Counted from the first letter of the stretch, positions 27,046 through 35,282 are shown. The stretch: DNA of 64,000 bases from Bradyrhizobium sp. C9 (GCF_002532045.1 NZ_NWTG01000005.1:62001-126000); one strand, 5' to 3'. The notes: generated by a model from the sequence alone, not told the origin. Made by a program: numbers and translations.

Positions 27046-28542
27046 TTACTTCATCGTCGGGATCGAGAACTCCGCGCCGTCCTTGACGCCGGACGGCCAA
27101 CGTGAGGTCACCGTCTTGGTCTTGGTATAGAAGCGGACCGAGTCCGGACCATGCTGGTTGAGATCGCCGAAGCCGGACTTCTTCCAGCCGCCGAAGGTGT
27201 AATAAGCGATCGGCACCGGGATCGGCACGTTGACGCCGACCATGCCGACATTGACCTTGGCCGCGAAGTCGCGCGCCGCGTCGCCATCACGGGTGAAGAT
27301 CGCAACGCCGTTGCCGTAGTCGTGGTCGGACGGCAGCGCCAGCGCCTCGTGATAGTCCTTGGCGCGCACCACCGAGAGCACCGGGCCAAAAATCTCTTCC
27401 TTGTAGATCCGCATGTCCTTGGTGACGTTGTCGAACAGCGAACCGCCGAGATAGAAGCCGTTCTCGTAGCCTTGCATCTTGAAGCCGCGGCCGTCGACCG
27501 CGAGCGTCGCGCCTTCCTTGACGCCGATGTCGATGTAGCTCTTCACCTTCTCGACCGCCTCGCGGGTCACCAGCGGGCCGTAGTCGGCCGACGGATCGAC
27601 CGAGGTGCCGATCTTGAGCGACTCGACGCGCGGGATCAGCTTTTCCATCAGCCGGTCGGCGGTGGTCTTGCCGACGGGCACCGCAACCGACACCGCCATG
27701 CAGCGCTCGCCGGCCGAGCCGTAGCCGGCGCCGATCAGCGCATCGACCGCCTGGTCCATGTCGGCGTCGGGCATGATGATGGCGTGGTTCTTGGCGCCGC
27801 CGAAGCACTGGCAGCGCTTGCCGGTCTGTGCGGCACGCTCATAGATGTACTGCGCGATGGGGGTCGAGCCGACGAAGCCGATCGCCTTGACGTCGGGATC
27901 ATCGAGGATGGCGTCGACCGCTTCCTTGTCGCCGTTGACGACGTTGAGGATGCCGGCCGGCAGGCCCGCTTCCATCATCAGCTCGGCGAGCTTCATCGGC
28001 ACACCGGGATCGCGCTCGGACGGCTTGAGGATGAAGGCATTGCCGCAGGCGATCGCAGGCGCGAACTTCCACATCGGGATCATCGCCGGGAAGTTGAACG
28101 GCGTGATGCCGGCGACGACGCCGAGCGGCTGGCGCATCGAATAGATGTCGATGCCGGGGCCGGCGCCTTCGGTGTATTCGCCCTTCATCAGATGCGGGAT
28201 GCCGCAGGCGAATTCGGCGACTTCGAGGCCGCGTTGGATGTCGCCCTTGGCGTCGGGGACGGTCTTGCCGTGCTCGCGCGCCAGCAGTTCGGCGAGCTTG
28301 TCGTAGTCGCGCTGCACCAGCTCGACGAACTTCATCATCACGCGAGCGCGACGCTGCGGGTTGGTCGCGGCCCACTCCGGCTGGGCCGCCCTGGCGTTCT
28401 CGACTGCGGCGCGAACTTCGGCCTTGGAGGCCAGCGCCACCTTGGCCTGGACGTCGCCGGTCATCGGCTCGAAGACGTCAGCCGTACGGCCCGAGGTGCC
28501 CTTGACCTCCTTGCCACCGATGAAATGTCCGATCGAGCGCAT
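27046..28542 (-). CDS. mmsA: Methylmalonate-semialdehyde dehydrogenase (CoA-acylating)
   Basis: A 498-residue aldehyde dehydrogenase-fold enzyme converting methylmalonate semialdehyde to propionyl-CoA with NAD and CoA. The diagnostic segment FGGAKNHAIIMPDADMDQA precedes the catalytic cysteine in SAGERCMAVSVA (Cys281). The N-terminus (MRSIGHFIGGKEVKGTSGRT) and C-terminus are typical, and the length is right. It is the first gene of the valine operon, with the acyl-CoA dehydrogenase starting 19 bp downstream. A LysR gene diverges from it and is its likely regulator. Confidence 0.97.
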   Translation of the reverse strand: MRSIGHFIGGKEVKGTSGRTADVFEPMTGDVQAKVALASKAEVRAAVENARAAQPEWAATNPQRRARVMMKFVELVQRDYDKLAELLAREHGKTVPDAKGDIQRGLEVAEFACGIPHLMKGEYTEGAGPGIDIYSMRQPLGVVAGITPFNFPAMIPMWKFAPAIACGNAFILKPSERDPGVPMKLAELMMEAGLPAGILNVVNGDKEAVDAILDDPDVKAIGFVGSTPIAQYIYERAAQTGKRCQCFGGAKNHAIIMPDADMDQAVDALIGAGYGSAGERCMAVSVAVPVGKTTADRLMEKLIPRVESLKIGTSVDPSADYGPLVTREAVEKVKSYIDIGVKEGATLAVDGRGFKMQGYENGFYLGGSLFDNVTKDMRIYKEEIFGPVLSVVRAKDYHEALALPSDHDYGNGVAIFTRDGDAARDFAAKVNVGMVGVNVPIPVPIAYYTFGGWKKSGFGDLNQHGPDSVRFYTKTKTVTSRWPSGVKDGAEFSIPTMK

Positions 28543-28643
28543 GAATATCCTCCCTTGAAGACGTGAATCGCCGCTCCTCGCGGCGAGATCGCTTTACAAA
28601 CCCTAATGACCCTGCATTTTATAGGATTCAAGTCCGATAAATT

Positions 28644-28658
28644 GCACCATAGATGTGC
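28644..28658. promoter_or_regulatory. Candidate LysR operator (GCAC-N7-GTGC) between mmsA and lysR
   Basis: A dyad GCAC CATAGAT GTGC lies in the 120-bp divergent region, 4 bp upstream of the preferred LysR start at 28663. The region is AT-rich (TTTACA, TTTTATAGG) compared with surrounding DNA. Assignment as an operator is inferred from position and symmetry. Confidence 0.4.
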
Positions 28659-28662
28659 GGAA

Positions 28663-29580
28663 ATGCAGGATCAAGGCGGCGACACGATCGACTGGGACGA
28701 CTTCCGTTTCGTGCTTGCCATCGTGCGCGGCGGGTCGGTGTCGGCTGCCGCCAAGCAGCTCGGCGTCGATCATGCCACAGTGATCCGGCGTGTCGACCGG
28801 CTGGAGGGGCACCTCTCCGCAAAACTGTTTGATCGGCGCAAGACCGGCTATCTGCTGACCGAGGCCGGCCAGCGCGTCGCCGACAGTGCCGAGGCGATGG
28901 AATCGACCATCGTCGCCAACCAGGAGGCGGTCGGCGGCTCGCGTGCGCATCTCACCGGCACGGTGCGGATCGGCGCGCCCGACGGCTTCGGCAGTCACTT
29001 TTTGGCCTCGCGGCTGGTCAAGTTCACCGAGCGGTATCCCGATCTCGATCTGCAGCTCGTCGCCACCGCGCGGCTGTTCTCGCTCTCCAAGCGCGAGGCC
29101 GACATCGCGATCAGCCTCACCATGCCGAAGGAAGGCCGCATCGTCGGCCGCAAGCTGCTCGACTACACGCTCGGGCTTTATGCCGCACCCGGCTATCTCG
29201 CGCAGGCGCCAAAGATCGCAACGCGCGCCGACCTGTCGAAGCACCGCTTCGTCGGCTATATCGAGGAGCTGCTGTTCACGCCGGAACTGGACTATCTGCC
29301 GCTGGTCTCGCCGAAGATCTCGGCCAAATTCCGCAGCGCCAACCTGATCGCACAGCTCAACGCCACCATCGCCGGCTTCGGCATCGCCGTGCTGCCGCAC
29401 TTCATGGCGACCGCCCACCCCGAACTGCAGCCGGTTTTGCGCGACGAGGTACGGATCTCGCGCACCTTCTGGCTATTGATGCACGCCGACAGCAAGGACC
29501 TCGCCCGCATCCGCGCGGTGGCGGATTACATCTACGAGACGGTGGAAGCCGAGCGCGCGCTGTTTGCCGGGGCGACCTGA
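28663..29580 (+). CDS. LysR family regulator divergent from the valine operon
   Basis: A 305-residue LysR protein from the ATG at 28663; an in-frame ATG at 28606 would add 19 residues but would place the AT-rich promoter-like region inside the gene. The DNA-binding helix-turn-helix is near residues 10-55 (FRFVLAIVRGGSVSAAAKQL, then DHATVIRRVDRLEG). The effector domain begins at SRAHLTGTVRIGAPDGFG and ends with HADSKDLARIRAVADYIYE. Its class (WDDFRFVLAI start) resembles LysR proteins that control amino-acid or organic-acid catabolism. Divergence from mmsA makes it the probable regulator of the valine genes. Confidence 0.9.
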   Translation: MQDQGGDTIDWDDFRFVLAIVRGGSVSAAAKQLGVDHATVIRRVDRLEGHLSAKLFDRRKTGYLLTEAGQRVADSAEAMESTIVANQEAVGGSRAHLTGTVRIGAPDGFGSHFLASRLVKFTERYPDLDLQLVATARLFSLSKREADIAISLTMPKEGRIVGRKLLDYTLGLYAAPGYLAQAPKIATRADLSKHRFVGYIEELLFTPELDYLPLVSPKISAKFRSANLIAQLNATIAGFGIAVLPHFMATAHPELQPVLRDEVRISRTFWLLMHADSKDLARIRAVADYIYETVEAERALFAGAT

Positions 29581-29600
29581 CGAGCGCTGGCCCTCGAGCT

Positions 29601-29645
29601 CAGTTTGAGAAATGCCTTTTTGAGAAATGGCTTTTTCAGAAATGG
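29601..29645. repeat. Three tandem 15-bp repeats (CTTTTTGAGAAATGG)
   Basis: Units at 29601-29615, 29616-29630 and 29631-29645 share TTTTT(G/C)AGAAATGG with only a few substitutions. The array lies 66 nt upstream of the ParB-like gene's GTG start and 20 nt after the LysR stop. The 15-bp period is not a whole number of helical turns. Confidence 0.75.
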
Positions 29646-29710
29646 CTTGGCGGTGTGGCGCTTCATCCTTATACCGCATTTTGGACGGATCCTGAGTAGG
29701 GAGTAACGCT

Positions 29711-30223
29711 GTGCCCGACCCGGAAAGTCTTTCAATCGATCAGATCTACGTGCCCGTTAAGAAACGGAAAACCCTCCGGCCTGAGCTCGTTCAAGAAATT
29801 GCGGCGAGTATTCTGGAAGTTGGGCAGCAAGTCCCCATTCTCGTTCGGCCTGATGAGGGCCGCCTCGTTTTGCTCGAGGGGCTACATCGGCTCGAGGCCT
29901 GCAAGGCGCTTGGCGAAACAACCGTCATCGGGGTCCGGGGTTCAGCAGAAACTGCCCACCACAAGACGCTGTTGTCCGACGGAGCTGAGACAGAGGCCGA
30001 GCGGGACAAAATGGCGCGATTGAAGAAGCTGCGCCTCGAGAGAGAAGCTGCCGAGAGATCGTCGGCCTCCGCAGGCGCGATCGTGGAAACTGAATCAGCC
30101 AAGCTTCGGTCGGCTCGCTCGGGAACGAGCACCAGACGAGGGTCGTCGGGCGATCCACCATCAAAAACCAGGACGCTGTCGGAATGGCTCACACAACAAA
30201 AGCGCGATGGTGGACGTTATTGA
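29711..30223 (+). CDS. Orphan ParB/sulfiredoxin-fold nuclease-like protein
   Basis: A 170-residue protein using a GTG start. Residues 5-80 form a ParB N-terminal-like domain: SIDQIYVPVKKRKTLRPELV, then SILEVGQQVPILVRPDE and the key GLHRLEACKALGET (residues 57-70), the equivalent of the ParB GxHRxxA CTP/phosphate-binding motif. No helix-turn-helix is evident. Residues 90-170 are charged and Ser/Thr/Arg-rich and look disordered. It is therefore not a chromosome-partition ParB; no parA is adjacent. Such short proteins are known as ParB-like or KorB-like orphans of uncertain role. A tandem 15-bp repeat lies just upstream. Confidence 0.78.
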   Translation: MPDPESLSIDQIYVPVKKRKTLRPELVQEIAASILEVGQQVPILVRPDEGRLVLLEGLHRLEACKALGETTVIGVRGSAETAHHKTLLSDGAETEAERDKMARLKKLRLEREAAERSSASAGAIVETESAKLRSARSGTSTRRGSSGDPPSKTRTLSEWLTQQKRDGGRY

Positions 30224-30376
30224 TTACCGCCCCGGCCATCAAGGTCAGAGGGAGCATGCGCAGCGCCATCACTCCGGAAGCCTCGCAGGGCTGAGGCCTT
30301 CCAAACGGTGCCTCATGCCTTCGTTGCCGACGAAGACTGAACCGGTGAGATCCGGCGCCTCGTCGCAGGAACTCCG

Positions 30377-30985
30377 CTAATTCGCCCTGGCACGCGGCTT
30401 CTTCGTCACCGCCGCCCGCCCCATCACCGCCTCGCGGCCCGCGCTCAGGATCTCGTCGGACATCTCTCCATTGCCCGCGATCCGCGACATCACGATGGTG
30501 CCCAGCATGGTGGCGAGCGTGGCCATCGCCTGCTTGCGCGCGGTCTTGCGCGGCACGTCCTGAATCTGGTCGGTGATCATATCGATCATCTGGTCGAGCT
30601 TGAGCGCAAAGGCCTTGCGGGTCTTCAGGCTTTCGCGGGCGATCTCGGCGCCGAGCGCCGGCACCGCGCAGCCCTGGCCGGGATCGTCGCGATGGGTCGC
30701 GGACAGGTAGCCGTCGACGATCAAGCCAAGCCGCTTCTCGGGCGGCACCTCCGCCGTGACCTTGCGCCAGCGCTCGTTGGCGCGGTCCATGGCGTAGTTG
30801 AACGCCTCGATCACCAGCGCCTCGCGCGAGTCGAAATGCGCGTAGAAACCACCATGGGTCAGGCCGGCGTCCTTCATCAGGTCGGCGACGCCGATGCCAT
30901 GGGCGCCCTTCTCGCGCAGCCGCGTCGCGGCCTTCTTCACGATCCGCGCGTGGGTCTCCTGCTTGTGTTCTTTCGAATAGCGCAT
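30377..30985 (-). CDS. TetR/AcrR family transcriptional regulator
   Basis: A 202-residue TetR-type repressor. The N-terminal helix-turn-helix is clear: HARIVKKAATRLREKGAHG, then VADLMKDAGLTHGGFYAHF and SREALVIEAF (residues 10-65). The C-terminal ligand-binding domain contains HRDDPGQGCAVPALGAEIAR, typical of the subgroup that includes regulators of electrophile or acid-efflux genes. The C-terminus is basic (TKKPRARAN). The adjacent genes (thioesterase and enoyl-CoA hydratase) are possible targets, but no operator is evident. Confidence 0.9.
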   Translation of the reverse strand: MRYSKEHKQETHARIVKKAATRLREKGAHGIGVADLMKDAGLTHGGFYAHFDSREALVIEAFNYAMDRANERWRKVTAEVPPEKRLGLIVDGYLSATHRDDPGQGCAVPALGAEIARESLKTRKAFALKLDQMIDMITDQIQDVPRKTARKQAMATLATMLGTIVMSRIAGNGEMSDEILSAGREAVMGRAAVTKKPRARAN

Positions 30986-31045
30986 GCCGCTCTCATGGAA
31001 TGTTTCTAATCATACAATAACAGATTTGCGCCCGGAATGCTGCAG

Positions 31046-31585
31046 TTATTTCGCTTTTGGTTCCCCGCCCAGCATGGAAAATGTCGCAGTCGCGTGCACC
31101 GCAAGATTGCCCTTGCCGTCGCGGACCAAGCCCTCGCTGTAGCTGGTCTGGCGGCCGAGCTTGATCACCTTGCCCTCGGCCGAGATGGTTCCCGAGCGCG
31201 CCGAGAGCGGGCGCAGATAGGTCAGCTTGAGGTCTAATGTCACCGAGGTCTGCCCGGCCGGCAGCAGGGTCGAGATCGCGCAGCCCATCGCGGTATCGAG
31301 CAGCGCCGCGGCGGTCGCGCCGTGCAAGAGACCGATGGTGTTCTCCAGGCTCTCATGCGGCTCGAGTTCCATCACGATCCGCCCCTCCTCGACCACGGCC
31401 ATGCGTAAGCCGATCAGTTTGGCCATCGGCGGCGGCGGCAAGGAGCCGTCGCGGATCGCGCGCATCGCCTCGATGCCGGACATCGGCATCGCCGCCCTGG
31501 CGACCGGCCCGGGCGCCTGCCATTCGACCACGCGCGAGCGCGTCAGTTCGGGCGAATGCAGGTTTGATGTCTCGGCCGCGGTCAT
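31046..31585 (-). CDS. PaaI family thioesterase
   Basis: A 179-residue hotdog-fold acyl-CoA thioesterase. I chose the ATG at 31585 because GGAG lies six bases upstream; an ATG four codons earlier would place that site inside the gene. The catalytic region is ENTIGLLHGATAAALLDTAMG, with the HG-x3-A-x2-D pattern of PaaI-type thioesterases, and the second half has VTLDLKLTYLRPLSARSGTI. It hydrolyses CoA esters, often aromatic or medium-chain. It diverges from an enoyl-CoA hydratase gene, sharing a very AT-rich spacer. Confidence 0.88.
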   Translation of the reverse strand: MTAAETSNLHSPELTRSRVVEWQAPGPVARAAMPMSGIEAMRAIRDGSLPPPPMAKLIGLRMAVVEEGRIVMELEPHESLENTIGLLHGATAAALLDTAMGCAISTLLPAGQTSVTLDLKLTYLRPLSARSGTISAEGKVIKLGRQTSYSEGLVRDGKGNLAVHATATFSMLGGEPKAK

Positions 31586-31663
31586 GAATAGCTCCATTTA
31601 TATGATGTGTATAATTCTATATATCCGCGTCCCCTGACGCAACTGCCGGCCAGTGTCTTGACA
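31586..31663. promoter_or_regulatory. AT-rich divergent promoter region (thioesterase / enoyl-CoA hydratase)
   Basis: The segment 31592-31625 is strikingly AT-rich (TTTATATGATGTG, TATAATTCTATATAT). TATAAT stands at 31610-31615 on the + strand, and a TTGACA hexamer occurs at 31658-31663 before the preferred hydratase start. Exact transcription starts cannot be fixed. It may also hold the TetR operator. Confidence 0.4.
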
Positions 31664-31723
31664 GAGACAGGCTTTGTCCGGGACATGGCCCAAGTCGTTC
31701 AATTCCTGCGCCGGGACTTTTCC

Positions 31724-32494
31724 ATGGACATGCTCAATCCGCACTGCGGCATCGACCGCGACAGCAGAGGCGTCGTCCGCCTCACGATCTGCAACGCCGG
31801 CAAGCTGAACATCGTCAGCTCGGCCGTGACCAACGGCGTGCGCGAAGGCTTTGAACACCTCGCGGCCGATCACAGCATCCGCGCGGTGATCCTGGCCGGC
31901 GAAAGCGAGCGCAGCATGATCGGCGGCGCCGACATCAAGGAGATGGCGACGCTCGACCAGACCTCAGCGGAAGCGTTCATCAGCCGGCTGCGCGACCTTT
32001 GCGAAGCCGTGCGCAAATTCCCGGCGCCGGTCATCGCCCGCCTGCCCGGCTGGTGCCTCGGCGGCGGGCTCGAGGTCGCGGCCGCCTGTGACGTCCGGGT
32101 CGCCGCGCATGATGCGATGTTCGGCATGCCCGAAGTGCGCGTCGGCATCCCCTCGGTGATTCATGCGGCGCTGTTGCCGCGCCTGATCGGCTGGGGCCGC
32201 GCCCGCTGGTTGATGATGACCGCTGAAAACGTCGACGCGCCGACCGCGCTCGCCTGGGGCCTGGTCGACACCGTGGCAAAACCCGGCGGCCTCGATGAGG
32301 CCGTCGAGCACACCGTGAAGGCGCTGCTGGAATGCGGTCCCGAAGCGCTGCGCATCCAGAAGGATTTGTTGCGGCAATGGGAGGAGCTGCCGCTTGCCGA
32401 GTCGGTCAATCTCAGCGTCGGCGTGTTCGGAAAGTCGTTCCAGACCGGCGAGCCGCAGCGCCTGCTGCAGGGATTTCTGGATCGGAAACGGTAG
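31724..32494 (+). CDS. Enoyl-CoA hydratase/isomerase family protein
   Basis: A 256-residue crotonase from the ATG at 31724 (MDMLNPHCGIDRDSRG); in-frame ATGs at 31607 and 31685 are less likely because they lie in the promoter-like AT-rich region. The oxyanion hole regions are GESERSMIGGADIKEMATL and ARLPGWCLGGGLEVAAACD, followed by AMFGMPEVRVGIPSVIHAALLPR. The first catalytic glutamate of hydratases is not obviously conserved in its usual place (LGGGLEVAAACD has E; MPEVRVGIP has E). The substrate is unknown. It could fill the hydratase step missing from the valine operon. A short palindromic repeat starts 8 nt after the stop. Confidence 0.88.
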   Translation: MDMLNPHCGIDRDSRGVVRLTICNAGKLNIVSSAVTNGVREGFEHLAADHSIRAVILAGESERSMIGGADIKEMATLDQTSAEAFISRLRDLCEAVRKFPAPVIARLPGWCLGGGLEVAAACDVRVAAHDAMFGMPEVRVGIPSVIHAALLPRLIGWGRARWLMMTAENVDAPTALAWGLVDTVAKPGGLDEAVEHTVKALLECGPEALRIQKDLLRQWEELPLAESVNLSVGVFGKSFQTGEPQRLLQGFLDRKR

Positions 32495-32502
32495 ATGCTT
32501 TT

Positions 32503-32571
32503 GTAGCCCGCATGAGCGCAGCGACATGCGGGACCGGCCGCCCAGGATATCGCTTCGCTCATCCGGACTAC
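32503..32571. repeat. 69-bp palindromic repeat related to the 85-bp family
   Basis: Starts GTAGCCCGCATGAGCGCAGC and ends CGCTTCGCTCATCCGGACTAC. It has the GTAG...CTAC ends, the GAGCGCAGCG / CGCTTCGCTC arms and the position just after a stop codon (8 nt) in common with the 85-bp elements, but a shorter centre. Confidence 0.7.
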
Positions 32572-32762
32572 GAGACCAAGCTGACAGAGTGTTGACCGCA
32601 GGCGTCAGCCGATTAGTCTAACCTCCATCGCGAGACGAGTGCTTCAGATCGAGAACGTCGATCGGAACACGCACTCTCGCGGATCGCCGCGCTCGCGGCC
32701 AACAAACGATCAATTTCGGGACAGACGCACGAGGTCAGAACTCAAGAGCTGCAGGAGGACAT

Positions 32763-35042
32763 ATGGTCCAAAAGCGCGACGTTCCCGGTATCCGACCCTA
32801 CAATGCTCCGGCTGGCGGCTGGGGCGCCCTCAAGGCCACCGCGACAGCGGTTCGCGACCAGATGGATCTGGTCGAGGCGCCGATCACGCTGCTGCGCACC
32901 AACAAGCCCGACGGATTCGATTGTCCGGGCTGCGCCTGGCCGGACAAGGAGCACACCTCCACCTTCCAGTTCTGCGAGAACGGCGCCAAAGCCGTGACCT
33001 GGGAAGCGACCAGCAAGCGCGTCACGCCGGACTTCTTCGCCTCCCACACCGTCACCGAATTGTTGACCTGGAGCGACTTCCATTTGGAGAACGAGGGCCG
33101 CCTGACCGACCCCCTCGCCTATGACGCCGCGTCCGACACCTACCAGCCGATCACCTGGGATAACGCCTTCGCGCGGATCGGCGAGAGCCTGCGCAGCCTG
33201 CCCGATCCTGGCATGGCCGAATTCTACACCTCCGGCCGTGCCTCGAACGAGGCCGCGTTCCTGTTCCAGATCTTCGCGCGCGAATACGGCAGCAACAATT
33301 TCCCCGACTGCTCGAACATGTGCCACGAGGCGACCAGTGTCGGGCTGCCGCAATCGATCGGCATCGGCAAGGGCACGGTGTCGCTGGACGATTTCGACCA
33401 TTGCGAGCTGATCATCGCGATGGGCCACAACCCCGGCACCAACCATCCGCGCATGATGGGCACGCTGTGGGAGGTCTCGCGCCGCGGCGCGCCGATCATC
33501 GTGTTCAATCCCTTGCGCGAACGCGCGCTGGAGCGCTTTGCCGATCCGCAGGACCCGATCGAGATGGCAACCCTTGGCTCGACGCGGATCGCCTCGACCT
33601 ATTACCAGCCCAAGGTCGGCGCCGATGCCGCAGTGCTGAAGGGCGTCATGAAAGCGCTGATCGAGAAGGATGACGCCACACACGACGTGCTCGACCACGC
33701 CTTCATCGCCGAGCACACCAACGGCTTTGCCGCGTTCGCCGCCGACCTGCGCGCCACGTCGTGGGAGGCGATCGAGACCGTTTCCGGTTTCAGTCGCGCC
33801 CAGCTCGGCGAGGTCGCCGCCGCCTATGCCAAATCCAATGCCACCATCGTCACCTACGGCATGGGCATCACCCAGCACAGCCGCGGCACCGACAATGTCC
33901 AGCAGATTGCAAACCTGCTGCTGCTGAAGGGCAATTACGGCAAGCCGGGAGCCGGCATCTGCCCGCTGCGCGGCCACTCCAACGTGCAGGGCAACCGCAC
34001 CGTCGGCATCACCGAGAAGCCCAACATCCCGATGTTCGAGGGCATCGAGCGCACCTTCGGCTTCAAGCCGCCGCGCCATCACGGCCATGACGCGGTCGCC
34101 GCGATGGAGGCGATCGACGACGGAAGGTCGAAGGTCCTGATTTGCCTCGGCGGCAATTTCGCCATCGCGCTGCCCGATCCCGAGCGTTGCGCGGCCGGCA
34201 TGCGCAAGCTCGAGCTTGCGGTGCATCTCGGCACCAAGCTGAACCGCTCGCATCTTCTGGTCGGCAAGCAGTCGATCATCCTGCCGGTGCTGGGGCGCAC
34301 CGAGCGCGACGTCCAGGCCTCGGGGCCGCAGGTCGTCACCGTCGAGGATTCGATGTCGATGGTGCACGCCTCGCGCGGCAAGCTGACCCCGGCCTCCGAG
34401 AACCTGCTTTCGGAATCGGCTGTTATTGCCGGCATGGCGATGGCGACCTTGCCGGCGAGCAAGGTGCCGTGGGCCGAGTTGATCGCCGATTACGACCGCA
34501 TCCGCGACGCCATCGAGGGCGTCTTCCCCGACTTCAGGGATTACAACGCGCGGATCCGGATTCCCGGCGGCTTCCGCCTGCCGCTGCCGCCGACCGAGCG
34601 CAAATGGACCACGCCGTCAGGCAAGGCCGAATTCCTGATCTTCGACGGTCTGGAAGAGGATCCGGTCCTGACGGACAACACCGTCCTCAAGCTCGCGACG
34701 ATCCGCAGCCATGATCAGTACAACACCACGATCTACGGGCTGAACGACCGCTATCGCGGTGTGTTCGGACGGCGCGACGTGCTGTTCGCCAACGAGGCGG
34801 ACCTCACCGCGCGCGGCCTCGCCCATGGCGATCTCGTCGAGATCGAGACCGCGCTGCCCTCGGGCGCGCCGCGCCGCCTCACCCTGACCGCGATCGTCTA
34901 CGACATCGCGCGCGGTTCGGTCGCCGCCTATTATCCCGAAGCCAACGGCCTCGTGCCGCTGGACCACCAGGACAAGGAAAGCGGCACGCCGTCGTACAAG
35001 TCGGTGCCGGTGCACATCCGGCGGGCAGGTCAGACTGCGTGA
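32763..35042 (+). CDS. FdhF/YdeP family molybdopterin oxidoreductase
   Basis: A 759-residue protein of the DMSO-reductase superfamily, formate-dehydrogenase-like YdeP branch. The N-terminal GFDCPGCAWPDKEH and FCENGAK segment replaces the usual 4Fe-4S cluster motif. Molybdopterin-binding regions follow: WDNAFARIGE, NFPDCSNMCHEATSVGL (a Cys in the position of the Mo ligand), GHNPGTNHPRMMG, and PLRGHSNVQGNRTVGI. The C-terminal domain contains LATIRSHDQYNTTIYGLNDR. No Tat signal is visible, so it is cytoplasmic. In E. coli YdeP is linked to acid resistance. No fdhD gene or electron-transfer subunit is adjacent, and the substrate is not known. Confidence 0.92.
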   Translation: MVQKRDVPGIRPYNAPAGGWGALKATATAVRDQMDLVEAPITLLRTNKPDGFDCPGCAWPDKEHTSTFQFCENGAKAVTWEATSKRVTPDFFASHTVTELLTWSDFHLENEGRLTDPLAYDAASDTYQPITWDNAFARIGESLRSLPDPGMAEFYTSGRASNEAAFLFQIFAREYGSNNFPDCSNMCHEATSVGLPQSIGIGKGTVSLDDFDHCELIIAMGHNPGTNHPRMMGTLWEVSRRGAPIIVFNPLRERALERFADPQDPIEMATLGSTRIASTYYQPKVGADAAVLKGVMKALIEKDDATHDVLDHAFIAEHTNGFAAFAADLRATSWEAIETVSGFSRAQLGEVAAAYAKSNATIVTYGMGITQHSRGTDNVQQIANLLLLKGNYGKPGAGICPLRGHSNVQGNRTVGITEKPNIPMFEGIERTFGFKPPRHHGHDAVAAMEAIDDGRSKVLICLGGNFAIALPDPERCAAGMRKLELAVHLGTKLNRSHLLVGKQSIILPVLGRTERDVQASGPQVVTVEDSMSMVHASRGKLTPASENLLSESAVIAGMAMATLPASKVPWAELIADYDRIRDAIEGVFPDFRDYNARIRIPGGFRLPLPPTERKWTTPSGKAEFLIFDGLEEDPVLTDNTVLKLATIRSHDQYNTTIYGLNDRYRGVFGRRDVLFANEADLTARGLAHGDLVEIETALPSGAPRRLTLTAIVYDIARGSVAAYYPEANGLVPLDHQDKESGTPSYKSVPVHIRRAGQTA

Positions 35043-35167
35043 CCAACTTCGTAGCACGCTGTTTGGGAATGGCCGGCACGCGGAAGGAACGTCACGCAGA
35101 ATGCGAGTAGTGTCAGAACAAAGCTGACCCAGATGACGTACTTGACGATGTCCTTACCCGTGATCAT
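35030..35167 (-). CDS. Small single-helix membrane protein, 45 residues
   Basis: A short frame starting at the ATG at 35167 with AGGAAG seven to eight bases upstream. After MITGKDIVKY comes one membrane helix (VIWVSFVLTLLAFCVTFL) and a short tail with HSQTACYEVGHAV. Its last codons overlap the end of the YdeP gene on the opposite strand by 13 bp. No homologous family is recognised. The ribosome binding site and the clean helix support expression. An 85-bp palindrome lies upstream of its start. Confidence 0.5.
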   Translation of the reverse strand: MITGKDIVKYVIWVSFVLTLLAFCVTFLPRAGHSQTACYEVGHAV

Positions 35168-35197
35168 CGCTTCACTTCCTGTGCTACTTGGTAGCTC

Positions 35198-35282
35198 GTA
35201 GCCCGGATGGAGCGAAGCGAAATCCGGGCCGTACCGTCTGCGGATAGGATTCCAGGATTGCTCTTCCCTCCATCCGGGCTAC
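35198..35282. repeat. 85-bp palindromic repeat, variant copy D
   Basis: Begins GTAGCCCGGATGGAGCGAAG and ends TCCCTCCATCCGGGCTAC. Its length is again 85 bp with GTAG/CTAC ends, but the arms differ in sequence (CCCGGAT rather than GATGGGT). It lies 14 nt after the MFS stop codon, read on the minus strand. Confidence 0.75.

Noticed and set aside
29711..30223. Chromosome-partition ParB
   Set aside because: Too short, no helix-turn-helix, no parA and no parS-like site nearby.
30224..30376. Possible short gene between the ParB-like and TetR genes
   Set aside because: Only very short frames without ribosome binding sites or recognisable features.
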